Assembly: GCA_033977485.1 (NCBI GenBank)
Contig: CM066983.1
Coordinates: 61,871,010-61,935,009, forward strand
Origin: Hydrangea macrophylla
Lineage: Eukaryota > Streptophyta > Magnoliopsida > Cornales > Hydrangeaceae
Reading direction: 5' to 3'
Length of the DNA stretch: 64,000 bases
Translations under genes and position numbers: made by a program
In this document: one piece after another, positions 12,238-23,327 of the stretch
Layout: every line of letters starts with the position of its first letter
Position numbering within the stretch: the stretch's first letter is position 1
Notes under the pieces: model-generated
Told to the model about the DNA's origin: nothing
The model's input: the letters and a program-made list of their open reading frames with translations, nothing else
Databases searched by the model: none

Positions 12238-12580
12238 TCACGAGTCCTCGGGTATGAACAATTCTGGATACTTTTCTCGCATTTCAGATTCCATCTCCCA
12301 AGAAGCTTCTCTTTCATCATGATGCTTCCACTGAACTTTCACCAATGGAAACTCTCTGTTCCTCAGTTTCTTGGTTCCTCGGTCCAGAATCTTCACAGGC
12401 CTCTCTTCATAGGATATGTTGTCATTTACTTCTATATCATTGAAGTCGATCACATGCGGTGTCGGGCCCTGGTGATACTCCTTCAACATGCTGATGTGAA
12501 AGACATTATGAACTCCTGATAGTCTGGGTGGCAATGCAAGTCTATAGGCTACTTTACCTACACGCTCTAATATCTCAAAC
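12238..12580 (-). pseudogene. pol: Chromodomain at the integrase C-terminus
   Basis: The minus-strand ORF 12534-12238 holds the end of the integrase (NVFHISMLKEY block) and then a chromodomain-like module starting near PVKILDRGTKKLRN, with LVKVQWKHH and ASWEMESEMREKYPELF. Chromodomains of this type target chromovirus integration to heterochromatin. The module is intact but is out of frame with the upstream integrase: a one-base loss near 12585 shifts the frame just after SPRYIG. It therefore cannot be produced from this copy as part of pol. Confidence 0.85.
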
Positions 12581-13316
12581 GTCCAATGTAGCGAGGCGAC
12601 AACTTTTCTCTCTTCTGTCCAAATCTCACTACTCCTCGGATCGGAGATACCTTAAGCAAGACATGATCACCGACACTGAACTCCTTATCTTTACGGTGCT
12701 GATCTGCATAACTCTTGTATCGGTCTTGTGCTGCTTTCATCTTTCCTCTAACAACGGCAATCTTCTCATTGGTCTCTCGAACCATGTCTGGTCCAAGAAG
12801 TTGGCTGTCTCCAACCTCGGCCCAACATAAGGGTGATCGGCACGGTCTTCCATACAAAGCTTCAAATGGTGCCATCCCTATGCTTGAGTGATAGCTGTTG
12901 TTGTACGCAAACTCAACTAAAGGTAAATGAGTTTCCCATGAGTTCTCAAAGTCAATGACACATGCTCTAAGCATATCCTCCATGACTTGATTCGTTCTCT
13001 CCGTTTGCCCATCGGTTTGCGGATGAAAAGCTGAACTCATCTTCAACGATGTTCCCAATGCTGACTGCAGACTCTCCCAAAATTTTGCGGTGAATCGAGA
13101 ATCACGATCTGATACGATTGACACGGGTACACCATGAAGTCGAACCACTTGTTGTATATACATTTGACTCAGCTTCTCCACTGGATACGTCATATTATAT
13201 GCAATGAAGTGAGCTGACTTGGTCAAAATATCTACAATCACCCAAATGGCGTCGTGGTTTTGCTGTGACCTTGGCAATCCAACCACAAAGTCCATGGTAA
13301 TGTGTTCCCATTTCCA
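12567..13316 (-). pseudogene. pol: Integrase catalytic core
   Basis: The open stretch 13295-12567 contains the DDE core: the first Asp in MDFVVGLP, the second in SDRDSRF and the Glu in HPQTDGQTERTNQ. The GPxxVG-side region (DHVLLKVSPIRGV, RFGQKREKLSPRYIG) follows. Catalytic residues are intact. A stop (13317-13319) separates it from the N-terminal zinc-binding part, and the frameshift near 12585 cuts it from the chromodomain. Confidence 0.88.
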
Positions 13317-14525
13317 CTACGGTATTGGCAACGGTTGCAAAAGTCCTGACGGTTTCCGATGTTCGGCCTTGACTTGCTGGCAAGTAAGACATTTGGAAAC
13401 GTACTCTGCTACTTCACGTTTCATTCCTTCCCACCAGAAATTTCTCTTCAAATCTCGGTACATCTTTGTTCCTCCGGGGTGAACTATCAAACGAGATTTG
13501 TGTGCTTCATCCAGTATATCTTTCCTAAGATCGCCCACATTGGGCACACAAAGTCGATTCTTGCATCTAAACCCACCATCTGAACTCATGGTCCAAATTT
13601 CAGAATCTATGGTTTCCATCCTAGCAAACCATTCTTGGAATCTAGCATCCTGCTTCTGTGCTTCCAAAATTCTGCTAATAATGGTCGGCTGTACCACTAG
13701 ACATCCAAGGTATTGTCCTTCTCCTGGTGCTTCTATTGGCTGCACGTCAAACTCGCTTAAAGTTTCCATCGCTCGCCATTCTCTAATCATGAGGGAGGCT
13801 AATATATCATAGGATTTCCGACTTAAGGCATCTGCAACAACATTAGCCTTGCCGGGGTGGTACTGTAGTGTGAAATCATAATCCTTGAGCAGCTCCATCC
13901 ACCTGCGTTGTCTCATATTCAACTCCTTCTGCGAGAAGAGATACTTCAGACTCTTATGATCCGAAAACAAATCGAACTGCTCTCCGATTAGGTAGTGTCT
14001 CCAGATCTTAAGAGCAAAAACTACAACGGCTAACTCAATATCGTGTGTCGGATAGTTCTTCTCATGGGGCTTCAATTGTCTAGACCCATATGCTATCACT
14101 TTCCCATCTTGCATCAATACACAGCCCAATCCTTGGTATGACGCATCACTGTAGATGGTAAATCTCTCGCCGCTTCTCGGAATAGCAAGCACTGGCGCAG
14201 AGGTCAATCTCTCCTTCAACTCTTGAAATGCGCATTCATGCCTGTCTTTCCAGTCATACTTTACATCCTTCTTTGTCAACCCAGTCAGCGGGGCTGTAAT
14301 CTTGGAGAATCCCTCCACAAATCTCCGATAATACCCTGCTAACCCAAGAAAACTTCTGACTTCTGAGGCGTTGCTCGGCCTAATCTAACTTGACACTGCA
14401 TCAGTCTTGGATGGGTCAACAAAAATTCCCTTCTCGGACACAACATGTCCTAAAAACTTGACTTCCTTAAGCCAAAATTCGCACTTGCTAAACTTTGCGT
14501 ACAAACGATTGTCTCTTAAGGTTTG
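13317..14525 (-). pseudogene. pol: RT thumb, RNase H and integrase zinc-binding domain
   Basis: The region from 14525 to 14319 continues RT ([17 protein letters not shown] block) and has an in-frame TAG at 14385-14387. From 14318 a 333-aa open stretch holds the connection to RNase H ([18 protein letters not shown], with the Asp of YSDAS), the [16 protein letters not shown] and [13 protein letters not shown] blocks, and the usual VVADALSRK end. The integrase HHCC finger follows ([12 protein letters not shown] ... [14 protein letters not shown]). It ends at the stop 13317-13319. Confidence 0.88.
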
Positions 14526-15600
14526 TTATGCGATTTGCAGGTGCTTTTCGTGCTCTTCCATACTCTTGGAATAAATCAATATGTCATCAATAAAAACAAT
14601 AACAAATTGATCCAAGTATGGTCGGAAGACTCTATTCATCAAATCCATAAACACTGCTGGGGCATTGGTTAGACCAAATGACATCACTAGGAACTCGTAA
14701 TGCCCATATCTCGTGCGAAAAGCTGTCTTTGGCACATTTTCGGGTCGCACAAGTAACTGATGATATCCTAATCTCAAGTCTATCTTTGAAAAGATTGTTG
14801 CTCCTTGCAACTGATCAAACAAATCATCTATCCTGGGGAGTGGATATTTGTTCTTGATCGTCACTTTATTTAACTCTCTATAATCAATACACAATCGGAG
14901 CGATCCATCTTTCTTCTTCACAAAGAGTACGGGTGCTCCCCAAGGTGAAGTACTAGGCCGAATGAATCCCAAATCTTCTAACTCCTGCACTTGCTTCTTC
15001 AACTCGAGCATCTCCGTTGGTGCCATTCGATAAGGAGTCTTGGATATCGGAATTGTGCCGAGTACCAATTCTATGCAAAAGTCTATCTCTCTCTTTGGCG
15101 GTAAACCCGTGATATCCTGGAATACATCCTCAAATTCTTGCACCACTGGAATCTGTGAAATGACAATCTCCGACGTCGTAGTCTCAATAGCGGCTAAACG
15201 ACTAGTAAAGAGTCCATCACTAGAACAAGTGCACTGAAGTTTAAGGGGTAAACTTCCAGGTACTAAAAAAGTAATAGACTTACTCACACAATCCAAGTTA
15301 GCATAGAACATAGTGAGCCAATCGATTCCCAAACTGACATCAAATTCCTTCATAGATAACACTATCAGATCTGCGGGAAAATTTCTATCATCTATAGTTA
15401 TAGGGCAGTCCTGACATACTCTACCCAACTTAACCGTAGCTCCCAAAGGAGACACTGCATTCAGTATTACATCAAGGTTTTGAGGCACTAAACCCAATTC
15501 TTACACCAACTTAAACGCAATAAAAGAATTCGACACACTAGTATCAAATAACACTTTAACTCTACTGCGAAAGAGTGTAAGTGTACCTTCTAGATTTTGC
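14526..15600 (-). pseudogene. pol: Protease and reverse transcriptase
   Basis: The protease begins near 15560; its active-site loop reads DTSVSNSF where D-S/T-G-A is expected, so the Gly is lost. A TAA (15501-15503) follows. From 15497 the frame is open through the rest of the protease (IGIDWL-like block [10 protein letters not shown]) into reverse transcriptase. The RT blocks are [71 protein letters not shown] and the catalytic [11 protein letters not shown] catalytic Asp residues are present. The stretch ends at a stop (14526-14528). Confidence 0.9.
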
Positions 15601-16745
15601 TGTTCTTTGGCATCAAATCCAGCCTCCTCAGGGATGATAGCATTCACCCTAGCTTGCCTCTGTTGTCCAGAATTCTCACGGCGGGGTTCTCTGCATTCCC
15701 TACTGAGGTGACCTGGCTTGCCACAGTTATAACAAACTATGCTCTATCGGCCAAAGGTTCTAGGTGCTCTGCAATCTCTAGCCATATGCCCTGGTATCCC
15801 ACAATTAAAATACTTTTCCTCACCCTTCTCTAGGACAACTGGGGGTTTGTGCACTGTTGGTGCAGTAGGTGGGGCTTTCTGCTGCTGCTGTTGAGGCTTC
15901 CTCTCTCCATTCTAAGTACGCTTGTTATTCTGGAAGCGAACTGGGGGTCGGTGTCCTTGCCTATTGTGTGGCAGAGGTCTCCGTCCTTGCTTGTTGTGGG
16001 ATAAAGATGGGTTGTTGAATGGCAGGGAAGATCGGTTTCCAAACCTTCTTTGTTCCCTCTGATTCATATCCTCGAGCTCCTTAGCCAAACCCACGAGATC
16101 CTTAAAATTTTGATTCCGATAACTCAAGGTCAACTGTTGCAGTCATAAGTTGAGTCCTTGGTGATACCGCTGGTTCTTCTTCTCTAGGGTATCCACCATG
16201 TGTTGTGCAAATCGGGACAACCTCTCAAACTGCACTGTATATTCCCTCACAGTCTGAGATCCCTGAGTTAACTCCAAGAATTCTTTCTGTTTCTTTATCT
16301 TTTCTGCATGTGGAAAGTAATTCTCCAGAAAGAGTTCTCGAAATGCTATCCATGTCATCTGTCTCACCGCTTCTTCCCCCATAGCAGCTCTTTCGGCTTC
16401 CCACCAATCAGCCGCAGCATAGATCAGTTGGAAGGTGGCCAATCGGCGTTTCTCTAGTTCCGTGCATCCCATTGTCTCAAAAATTAAATCCATATCCCGC
16501 AGCCATTGCTCTGCTTTCCATGGCTCAGCGGCACCATCGAACTTTTCGGGGCGAAGTGCACGAAAATGCTCCACTAATTTGTCTCCAATCTGTCGCTGAG
16601 GTGGTGCATGATTGTTGTTGATATTGTTGGAAGCTCTCTCTATTCGTCGGACAAGAGCACCAAGCAATCCAGTTGGGTCAATCTCATTTAGCAGAGGAGC
16701 TTCAGGGTCTACCCCGTTTCTATTTCTTCTTAGCCTTCCTGCCAT
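15601..16745 (-). pseudogene. gag: Chromovirus gag
   Basis: Gag starts at 16745 with MAGRLRRNRNGVD and has the capsid retrotransposon-gag region (EKFDGAAEPWKAEQWLRDMD, then WWEAERA and FRELFLENYFP). In-frame stops lie at 16143-16145, 15912-15914 and 15744-15746. Two zinc knuckles follow. The first reads YFNCGIPGHMARDC, with its first Cys changed to Tyr. The second, CYNCGKPGHLSREC, is complete. Gag and pol are in one frame, as is usual for plant chromoviruses. Confidence 0.88.
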
Positions 16746-17114
16746 CTGCGATCTGTACGTCAGTACCCATACTTCGCGGTTAATGATTTCTCTTTTGGTT
16801 TTGAGATGACTATAAAAAAATATGAAACTCGAACTAAAGATACCATATAGATATAGAATGTATCATAAAACATGATGCAATATGTGCACATGTAAACCAA
16901 AAACAAATACCTCAATAATAACAGTCGCACATATATATAGATCAAAAGAGTAGTACAACCAAAATATACAGATGCGACTACAACGCTAATATACAACGCG
17001 CAAGCGCGACAAAAAAATAGCTACTACTACTACTACCATCAAGGCTGGTACCTATACATCATATATAACAACAAAAGAGGTAGGCACGCAGGCCCAAACA
17101 GTCATACAAAAGAT
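16746..17114 (-). other. Non-coding spacer between acidic ORF and gag
   Basis: This 370-bp AT-rich stretch lies between the end of the acidic ORF and the gag start. It includes a short (CTA)n tract near 17023-17037. A 78-aa hydrophobic minus-strand frame here (16760-16996) has no recognisable domain and is not supported. Confidence 0.5.
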
Positions 17115-18116
17115 CTAGATATGAAGATGATCCCAGAAGTCATCATCATCGGGCACCTCGGGCGGAATCTCATCAGTTGGTACGATATATGTCTCAGAAG
17201 GCACCAAGTCTAACCAGAAGTCAAACTCGTCAATGACTCCAAGAGCAACTCCCTCCTGCACAAAGACTGGCTCCTCAGCAACTGGCGGTGGGGCATCATC
17301 AGGAATGTGGATAATGTCAGGCTCGAGCTCCAGCTCCTCTTCATCAGCATCGACTCCGAGATCAGCATCTAAATCCATATTCTCTGCAGGCTCGATCTCC
17401 TCGGGGTCATCCTCAACACCCTCATCTGCAACTGGGTCAACATCGGCATCGGCGTCATCCTCGATAGGCTCCTCCTCTTCTGGCTCGACCTCATCCTCAT
17501 CGTCGACAGCATCACCAATGTCCTCCTCCGGGTCCTCAAGGAAGTCATCATCGTCAATACAATCTCCCTCAAGGTCAGCAATAGGAACGGATGCAAGTGG
17601 AACAGCAGCTATAGGTGATCCGGGCATCTCAGGCACTGGCTCAGCAAGTGGAACAATAGCTATAGGTGATCCGGGCACCTCAGGCACTGGCTCAGCAGGA
17701 TCCTCTACCATAATAGGCTCAACGGGCACTGGAGGGTCCGCCTCAGCTGGGGGATTGTCCTCGGGGACTACGGGCTCAGGAATCACCGGCTCCGGAATAA
17801 CTGCTGGAGGTGGAATAGTTGGTCCGAGACGAATAGCCTGTAGCATGATCGGGCGGTACTCTGACTCATGAGCAACAATCCGGGCCATCTCTGTGTAGAT
17901 GCGCTCCGTCGTCAGTGATCTATGAAGAATGCTCATGCGCACTCGGATAGGGCGGTCATCGTCTGTCTCGTAGACGGCTTTCCAGATATCCTCCTCTAAA
18001 TATCGACGGGCTCTCTCTCGAATACCCTCCTGGTAAGCGATAGGGTCGATCGCCTCCACATGATCAGCATAAATAAGAAATCCTCCGAAAGCGTCTGGGA
18101 CAACAATAGGATCCAT
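17115..18116 (-). CDS. Intact acidic, proline-rich ORF upstream of gag (unknown function)
   Basis: This 333-aa ORF lies between the primer-binding site and gag of the chromovirus and is the first ORF of the element's RNA, starting about 100 nt after the primer site. I do not recognise a domain. Residues 1-95 look like an ordinary folded segment (MDPIVVPDAFGGFLIYADHVE at the start, an ARRYLEEDIWKAVYE helix-like stretch, then RVRMSILHRSL and ERIYTEMARIVAHESEY). Residues about 100-185 are Pro/Val/Glu-rich with a repeated PVPE(V/M)PGSPIA motif. Residues 185-285 are extremely acidic (runs of Asp/Glu). The C-terminus is aromatic-acidic (DEFDFWLDLV, DDDDFWDHLHI). It has no stop or frameshift although the downstream gag-pol has seven stops. 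Base composition is far more GC-rich than the surroundings. No signal peptide or membrane segment is evident. Confidence 0.6.
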   Translation of the reverse strand: MDPIVVPDAFGGFLIYADHVEAIDPIAYQEGIRERARRYLEEDIWKAVYETDDDRPIRVRMSILHRSLTTERIYTEMARIVAHESEYRPIMLQAIRLGPTIPPPAVIPEPVIPEPVVPEDNPPAEADPPVPVEPIMVEDPAEPVPEVPGSPIAIVPLAEPVPEMPGSPIAAVPLASVPIADLEGDCIDDDDFLEDPEEDIGDAVDDEDEVEPEEEEPIEDDADADVDPVADEGVEDDPEEIEPAENMDLDADLGVDADEEELELEPDIIHIPDDAPPPVAEEPVFVQEGVALGVIDEFDFWLDLVPSETYIVPTDEIPPEVPDDDDFWDHLHI

Positions 18117-18218
18117 CGTCCTGCAAAGAAAATCATCTTAAAGTCAGTACTAGCGCAAGGTAACTTACGGTTCATAGCTTAAGTGTATAGGACAATCAGC
18201 GAGCTCAACTAAACCTAA

Positions 18219-18230
18219 GCTCTGATACCA
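18219..18230 (-). promoter_or_regulatory. Primer-binding site (initiator tRNA-Met) of the chromovirus
   Basis: On the minus strand this is TGGTATCAGAGC, complementary to the 3' end of plant initiator tRNA-Met. It begins 10 bp inside the 5' LTR end (18241). It confirms the minus orientation. Confidence 0.88.
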
Positions 18231-18240
18231 CTAAAAACCC

Positions 18241-21200
18241 TGTCACGCCCCGGCGTAGCAAAGTTCGGGAAAAATTAGATTTCCAACTTTGGACCCTTAG
18301 GTACGCGACTAGTTGAAGGATCGTCTGATTGTCCATAAAACATTCTAATAGAAATATATGCTTAATAAAGGTTCATGCAATGGCTAAAAGTAACAGCGGA
18401 AGTAGAAGTATTACATAAATATTAAACATACATATTAAACAATCATAAAATCCATCCCAAATTTAAACAAATATAAATAGAGGTCTAGGCAACGTCTGCC
18501 CAAAATATATTACATCGTAGTATCTCGAACAACATAAACATAACAACAGAATTATAAAAGAGCCGCAACAACGTTGGCTCCCAAATGGTAACTAGCAAAG
18601 CCAAAGTCTTCCTCATCGCAAGCATCATCATAATCATGGTAGTCTCCATCTACCTATCCATCACCTGCATCACCATACTGATAACCTGGACATAGGATGT
18701 CTAGGGTATAAACACCGTCAGCTTGCGAAAGCTGAGCGAGTACAACACTCACAAAGAAACAATAAAGAATTAATAATAATACTCGCAACTATTGTCGTGT
18801 AGTTTAAACGTTAACCCAACCAACCATTCACTAAATCGAGAATCCTAAACTCGAAACCACAGATACAAGACCATGACAAGAAGGATAGAACAACTCAACA
18901 AAACTGAACACGAATCAATTTCAAGAACAGACATAATCCACTGAACACAAACCCATGAATCACTTACTCTTCCCAAATACATCCTCTCCTATTTTCACAA
19001 ATTACCGGTGTAAGCCGTTGGTTAAAGGATATACGTGCTCTAAAGCCGCTTGAATGGCATACCCTCATCGGGCATACGTGCTCTAAAGCCGACCATATCA
19101 GGATATCCAATGAGTATACATGCTCTAAAGCCGCTTGAATGGCATACCCACATTGGGCATACGTGCTCTAAAGCCGACCATATCAAGTTACTCTGTAACC
19201 ATTCATAATACCATCAACACATCACTTCCACCAACTGTGCGACTGAAAGAACGCTACCAAGGAAAGTTGGGTCTGAGCCCGAAATCTCAACAACAACGGA
19301 ACAACAAAATAGTAGCAACTAGAACCAAGACTGACCATGATATGACAAGAAACGAAAACACACCCTCAAGCATTATTCATCGGACGTTAGCGTCAATTTA
19401 ATATTCTCGCACAATTTATTAATTTGCCATTAGATTATCTACCCCAATGTCGTTGTCGCAATCCTAGCATCGCACTTGCTCATAAAAAAAAAATCATAAT
19501 ATCATCTAAAACGAGTATAACATAATTTTAAGTCCATATTCCACTTAGATGTGCATATTTCAATTTCCCAAAATTACTAAGCATACAATTCACCATAGAA
19601 ACCCAAGTTTTATTACCAATTCTCATAAAACATAAGTCTTGTTAAAATTATAAATCGAGTGTTTCCAAGTGAGTTAGAGTACTCACCAGAGCGTCTTAGC
19701 AATAAACAAAAATTCCTGGTAGAGACAAGAATATCCCTACAGCGAATAAACACAATAATGCTTAAGAAATGAACACTAAAAATAAGAAATAATCAAATAT
19801 GGCAAAAGTGCGCCTAAACCTTAAGATGATGATCCACACATCATTATGAGTCCAACGCCATTGACTAGACTCAAATCGGAGTCCGTCACTGAAAAGGCTA
19901 GGTTCCTATGCATGTGTGGTATCTAACCGTACGCTGTATTTTTACTGATTCGAAATGTCACCAAACTTAGTGGAACTTCTTTAAATATTATTCTAAGATT
20001 TTAGAAACAAATGGCGTAATTTTCGGATCAACGGTCTAATTACTACGGATTTCCGACAAGAAACATAGTAAAAGGATTAACCGAAAAATGGTTTATTATT
20101 TCCAAAACCATATAAAACTATAGCAACATCCCTTAAAATATTATACCTTAGAAAATGTTACTATAGAAAATGTTACTAATAAGTTTTCTCAAAGTTACAA
20201 ATAAGGATAATATATAAATTAACTATTTATCCTCATTAGGCAAAATATACTTAATTAAAATCCCATTGTAAAATCTAAAAATGTATTACTAAATCCTATG
20301 AGGATTCCAATGATCTTTTTAAGTATTTATTTATATAAAAACCTTATATTACAAAATAATACACTAAAATATTTCAACAATATGTAATTATTAAGAAATG
20401 TTTTAAAACATTCTAAACTATTTACTAGATCAAGCGTGGCGACAATTGGCAAACGATTACATGAAATTTGAGCCGAGACTTATTCAATTAGTCGACGTAC
20501 TTAAGGAAACAATCTAAACATAGCATTGTAATTGTTACACAAGTAGTTGCATCGCAAAGAAATGGCGAAACAACACACAAAAGCTATATTTAGTTTAGGA
20601 CAGATTTTGCCCAAGTTCGTCGACCGATCTTGCAGAAATTCTAATTAAATCTAGAAAAATCGTATGAGTGCCTATCTTATGCCAAAAGAAAACTAATTCA
20701 ATGAAGTTTCATCTAAAAATAATTTCACAAACTCAGAATGACTTTAAATTGGCCGAATTCAGTCTCTGTCCAGGACAAAACTTGTCTCTGTCCAGTTTCG
20801 TCGACCATTCTTGTAAAATTGATAACTAAATCTTCCGAGATCGTATGGACATCTATCTTATGTCAAAAGAAAGCTATTTCAATGAAGTTTAATCTAAAAA
20901 TAATTCCACAAACTCAAACATAAAATATCATGTCCGAAAATCTGCTAAAACAGACTCCCCTGTGCAAAACAAAATCTGAAAAGTGTGGTTTCTTGATTTC
21001 CAATCATTTTCAAGCGCATGCAATGCATTTAATTGATTTATGATGACATGCAAGATGATTTTAAGCTAGACTAAGTAGTCAAGGATGTATACTAAGCCAT
21101 GGATGATGTTAGATCATCCACAATTCCAACATGCAAGCTAAGATTTACAAGAATGAAGGTAATCCAAGCTAGACCTTCAACTTGGATGAAGATGATGATG

Positions 21201-22117
21201 AAGAACTTAGATTCTTGAATAGATTGTAGTATAGGAGTATATAGAGAGGACAAGGATAAAGATTAAAATCTCATGTAAATATGTATATAAACATAGGATA
21301 AGTAGTGAGTGATACTCACAAAGCTTGAGAAGTGTTTGGATGATGATCCATTGAAGGAAATTGGAAGAAATGAAGAATATGGTGATGTTCTTCAAGATAT
21401 GAACTTCAAGGCTTCAAAAAAAAAAACTCCAAGAACTCATCCATGCAACTCCTTAGATGCTCCAAGAATTTGAAATGGTAGGAGAAAAGGGTACCAGAGG
21501 CTAGTAGGGGTCTTGATTCACTTAGAAATGGGACATGCAAGAGAAAAATGAGAAGTTCTCTTGGTTTTTCTCAAGAACAAAGGGGCTGAGATTTAGTGTG
21601 TGTTTAGTGTGTGTAGAGATTAGGGAATGTGTGAAAATGAGCTCCCAAATGAAGTATAATACCCATATATAATGGGGGTTTAAGTGGGACACATGTCACT
21701 TAAAGATTTGGCCAAATGTCATTAATTGAGTGGGTCCAAGTGGACGAATTAAAATGTACCACGTGTAAGTCGCGGGTCCCACGTGAAATTAAACTTGAAT
21801 AATGCGAACTAATCCCAGTGTAGGTGTGTGACCTCGATATACACGTAAACAGACTATTACGCGCACAGACAGAAAATGTCACCGGGACTGAACGAATAAT
21901 TAACTGTGATTATCAATCAATATTACAGATATAAAATTAAATGTATTAAACCAATATAATAAACAAAAGTTGTGAAAAGGCAAAATTAGACAATTAGTCA
22001 ATTTATAACTTGTCAAAACTTACAAAATGAAATACAACCAAACTATATTTATTTATATCTAGACAGAAAACATAAATAATACATGGGAAATACTGGTATT
22101 AAAATATGGGTGTTACA
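18241..22117 (-). repeat. Chromovirus 5' LTR
   Basis: The LTR is 3877 bp with the same termini as 8325-12200. It is followed by TTATT (22118-22122), the second copy of the target-site duplication. It drives transcription leftwards across the element. Confidence 0.93.
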
Positions 22118-22122
22118 TTATT
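22118..22122. repeat. Target-site duplication (right) of the chromovirus
   Basis: TTATT, identical to 8320-8324. Athila sequence resumes here. Confidence 0.85.
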
Positions 22123-23310
22123 CTTGTTTTGGTTGATAGTCAAGTTAAAAATATTTGCTACCATGCTAAATAATCTTCCGTCGTAAACGTTGATGAACCA
22201 TGTAACCATAGGACTTGATTTTAGGCCTTCTTTGTTTGCTACCGACCGAAAAATAAAATTTCCTTAGTTCGCCTTTTGAGCCGTTAAATTGCCCTTTTTC
22301 TTCAATTACCATTATCCTGTTTTTGCTCAAACTTGGCCAATTTGGAGTTTACCATAGAAAGATTGATCAACTTTTAGTGGTATTAAGGCGATGTGTTGAT
22401 TGAGAAGAAGAAGATAAGATGCTATTGGGGTAGTTGCTTAGAAATCAATGAATAATCAAGCAAGAAAAAAAAAGGGAAAATGATTGAACATATTGAAAAA
22501 AAAAACAAAAGAAAGAGAAGGTTAGAAGAAGAAAAGATAGGTGAAAAATGAAAAGAAAGATGAAATGAAGGAGATGAAAATATGAAAATTGACAGAATGA
22601 ATGAGTGAAAGAATTCGAACATGCCTTACAATGCCACTCTAAACCTACTTAATGAGTCCTTTCTATCATTTTTTAGTACCTGAGCCACGTTACAACCTTT
22701 GAAAGTCCTATTTGATCCTAGAAAACATGGTTTGGATATGTAAATGATGAGAGGGGGATTAAAACATGGTAATGATTAATTTTTGTTGACTCTTGGCGTC
22801 CTATCCATGAGACTACTATTCTATCGTGTCATGCGTCTTTTTCGAGTCATATGTGAGCATTTCTTATTTTGAAAACATAGTTCCTTTGCTCACATATATT
22901 AGAGAGATTACACTTGTTTCTAAGTATTTCATTTGAGAGTGTAGTTCATTGTGAGATTCGTAGTCGAAGCATAGTTAGATGGTCATCCAAATTATATTCC
23001 AAGTTCATTTGACTACCACATCACACACGTGTAATTTTATGAGAAACTTTATTGATTTATACGATCCAAGTATTGCCTATTATGTTTTTCGTTTTTAATA
23101 AAACTTTTTATGTTTACATGTTAATAAAGATTGTTGTGGGTGACTTGTTGATGAGAACCCTCACGAGACCTCACTCATCTGACTAGGGACACCTAGGGGT
23201 TTCAAAGGCTTGTTGCATATGCTAAATGAAATCGTGATCCATGCGAAAATGGAGTAGTATTTGTTGTAGTAGTTTTATTTTTCTGTTCTTTTTGCTCGAG
23301 GACTAGCAAA
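22123..23310 (+). other. Athila 3' non-coding region, second part
   Basis: This is a continuation of the Athila 3' region after the chromovirus. It has a purine-rich A/G stretch (about 22395-22600) and no credible ORF. It ends at the GAGGACTAGCAAAG block, which precedes the polypurine tract in Athila elements. Confidence 0.6.
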
Positions 23311-23327
23311 GAGTAGGTTATGGGGTG
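23311..23327 (+). promoter_or_regulatory. Polypurine tract of the Athila element (degraded)
   Basis: GAGTAGGTTATGGGGTG abuts the 3' LTR start TGATCGG. It is only partly purine and may have mutated. Confidence 0.5.

Larger units (their letters stand above)
8325..22117 (-). mobile_element. Tekay/Del-type chromovirus (Ty3/gypsy), 13.8 kb
   Basis: This is a structurally complete element on the minus strand with two 3.88-kb LTRs, TSD TTATT, an initiator-Met primer site, a polypurine tract and gag-pol in the order gag, protease, RT, RNase H, integrase, chromodomain. In element orientation the LTR starts TGTAACACCC, as is usual for this group. An additional intact acidic ORF lies between primer site and gag. 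Gag-pol carries seven in-frame stops and one frameshift, so this copy is dead. LTR identity by eye is about 98% (11 differences in the first 620 bp), so it is the youngest large insertion here. Confidence 0.92.

Noticed and set aside
12166..12830. Plus-strand ORFs over the chromovirus integrase (117 and 100 aa)
   Set aside because: They are antisense shadows of the integrase and chromodomain, which have clear family motifs.
17233..17871. 212-aa plus-strand ORF, Ser/Gly-rich
   Set aside because: It is the antisense of the acidic ORF at 17115-18116. Asp/Glu codons read backwards give Ser-rich sequence with few stops. No independent support.
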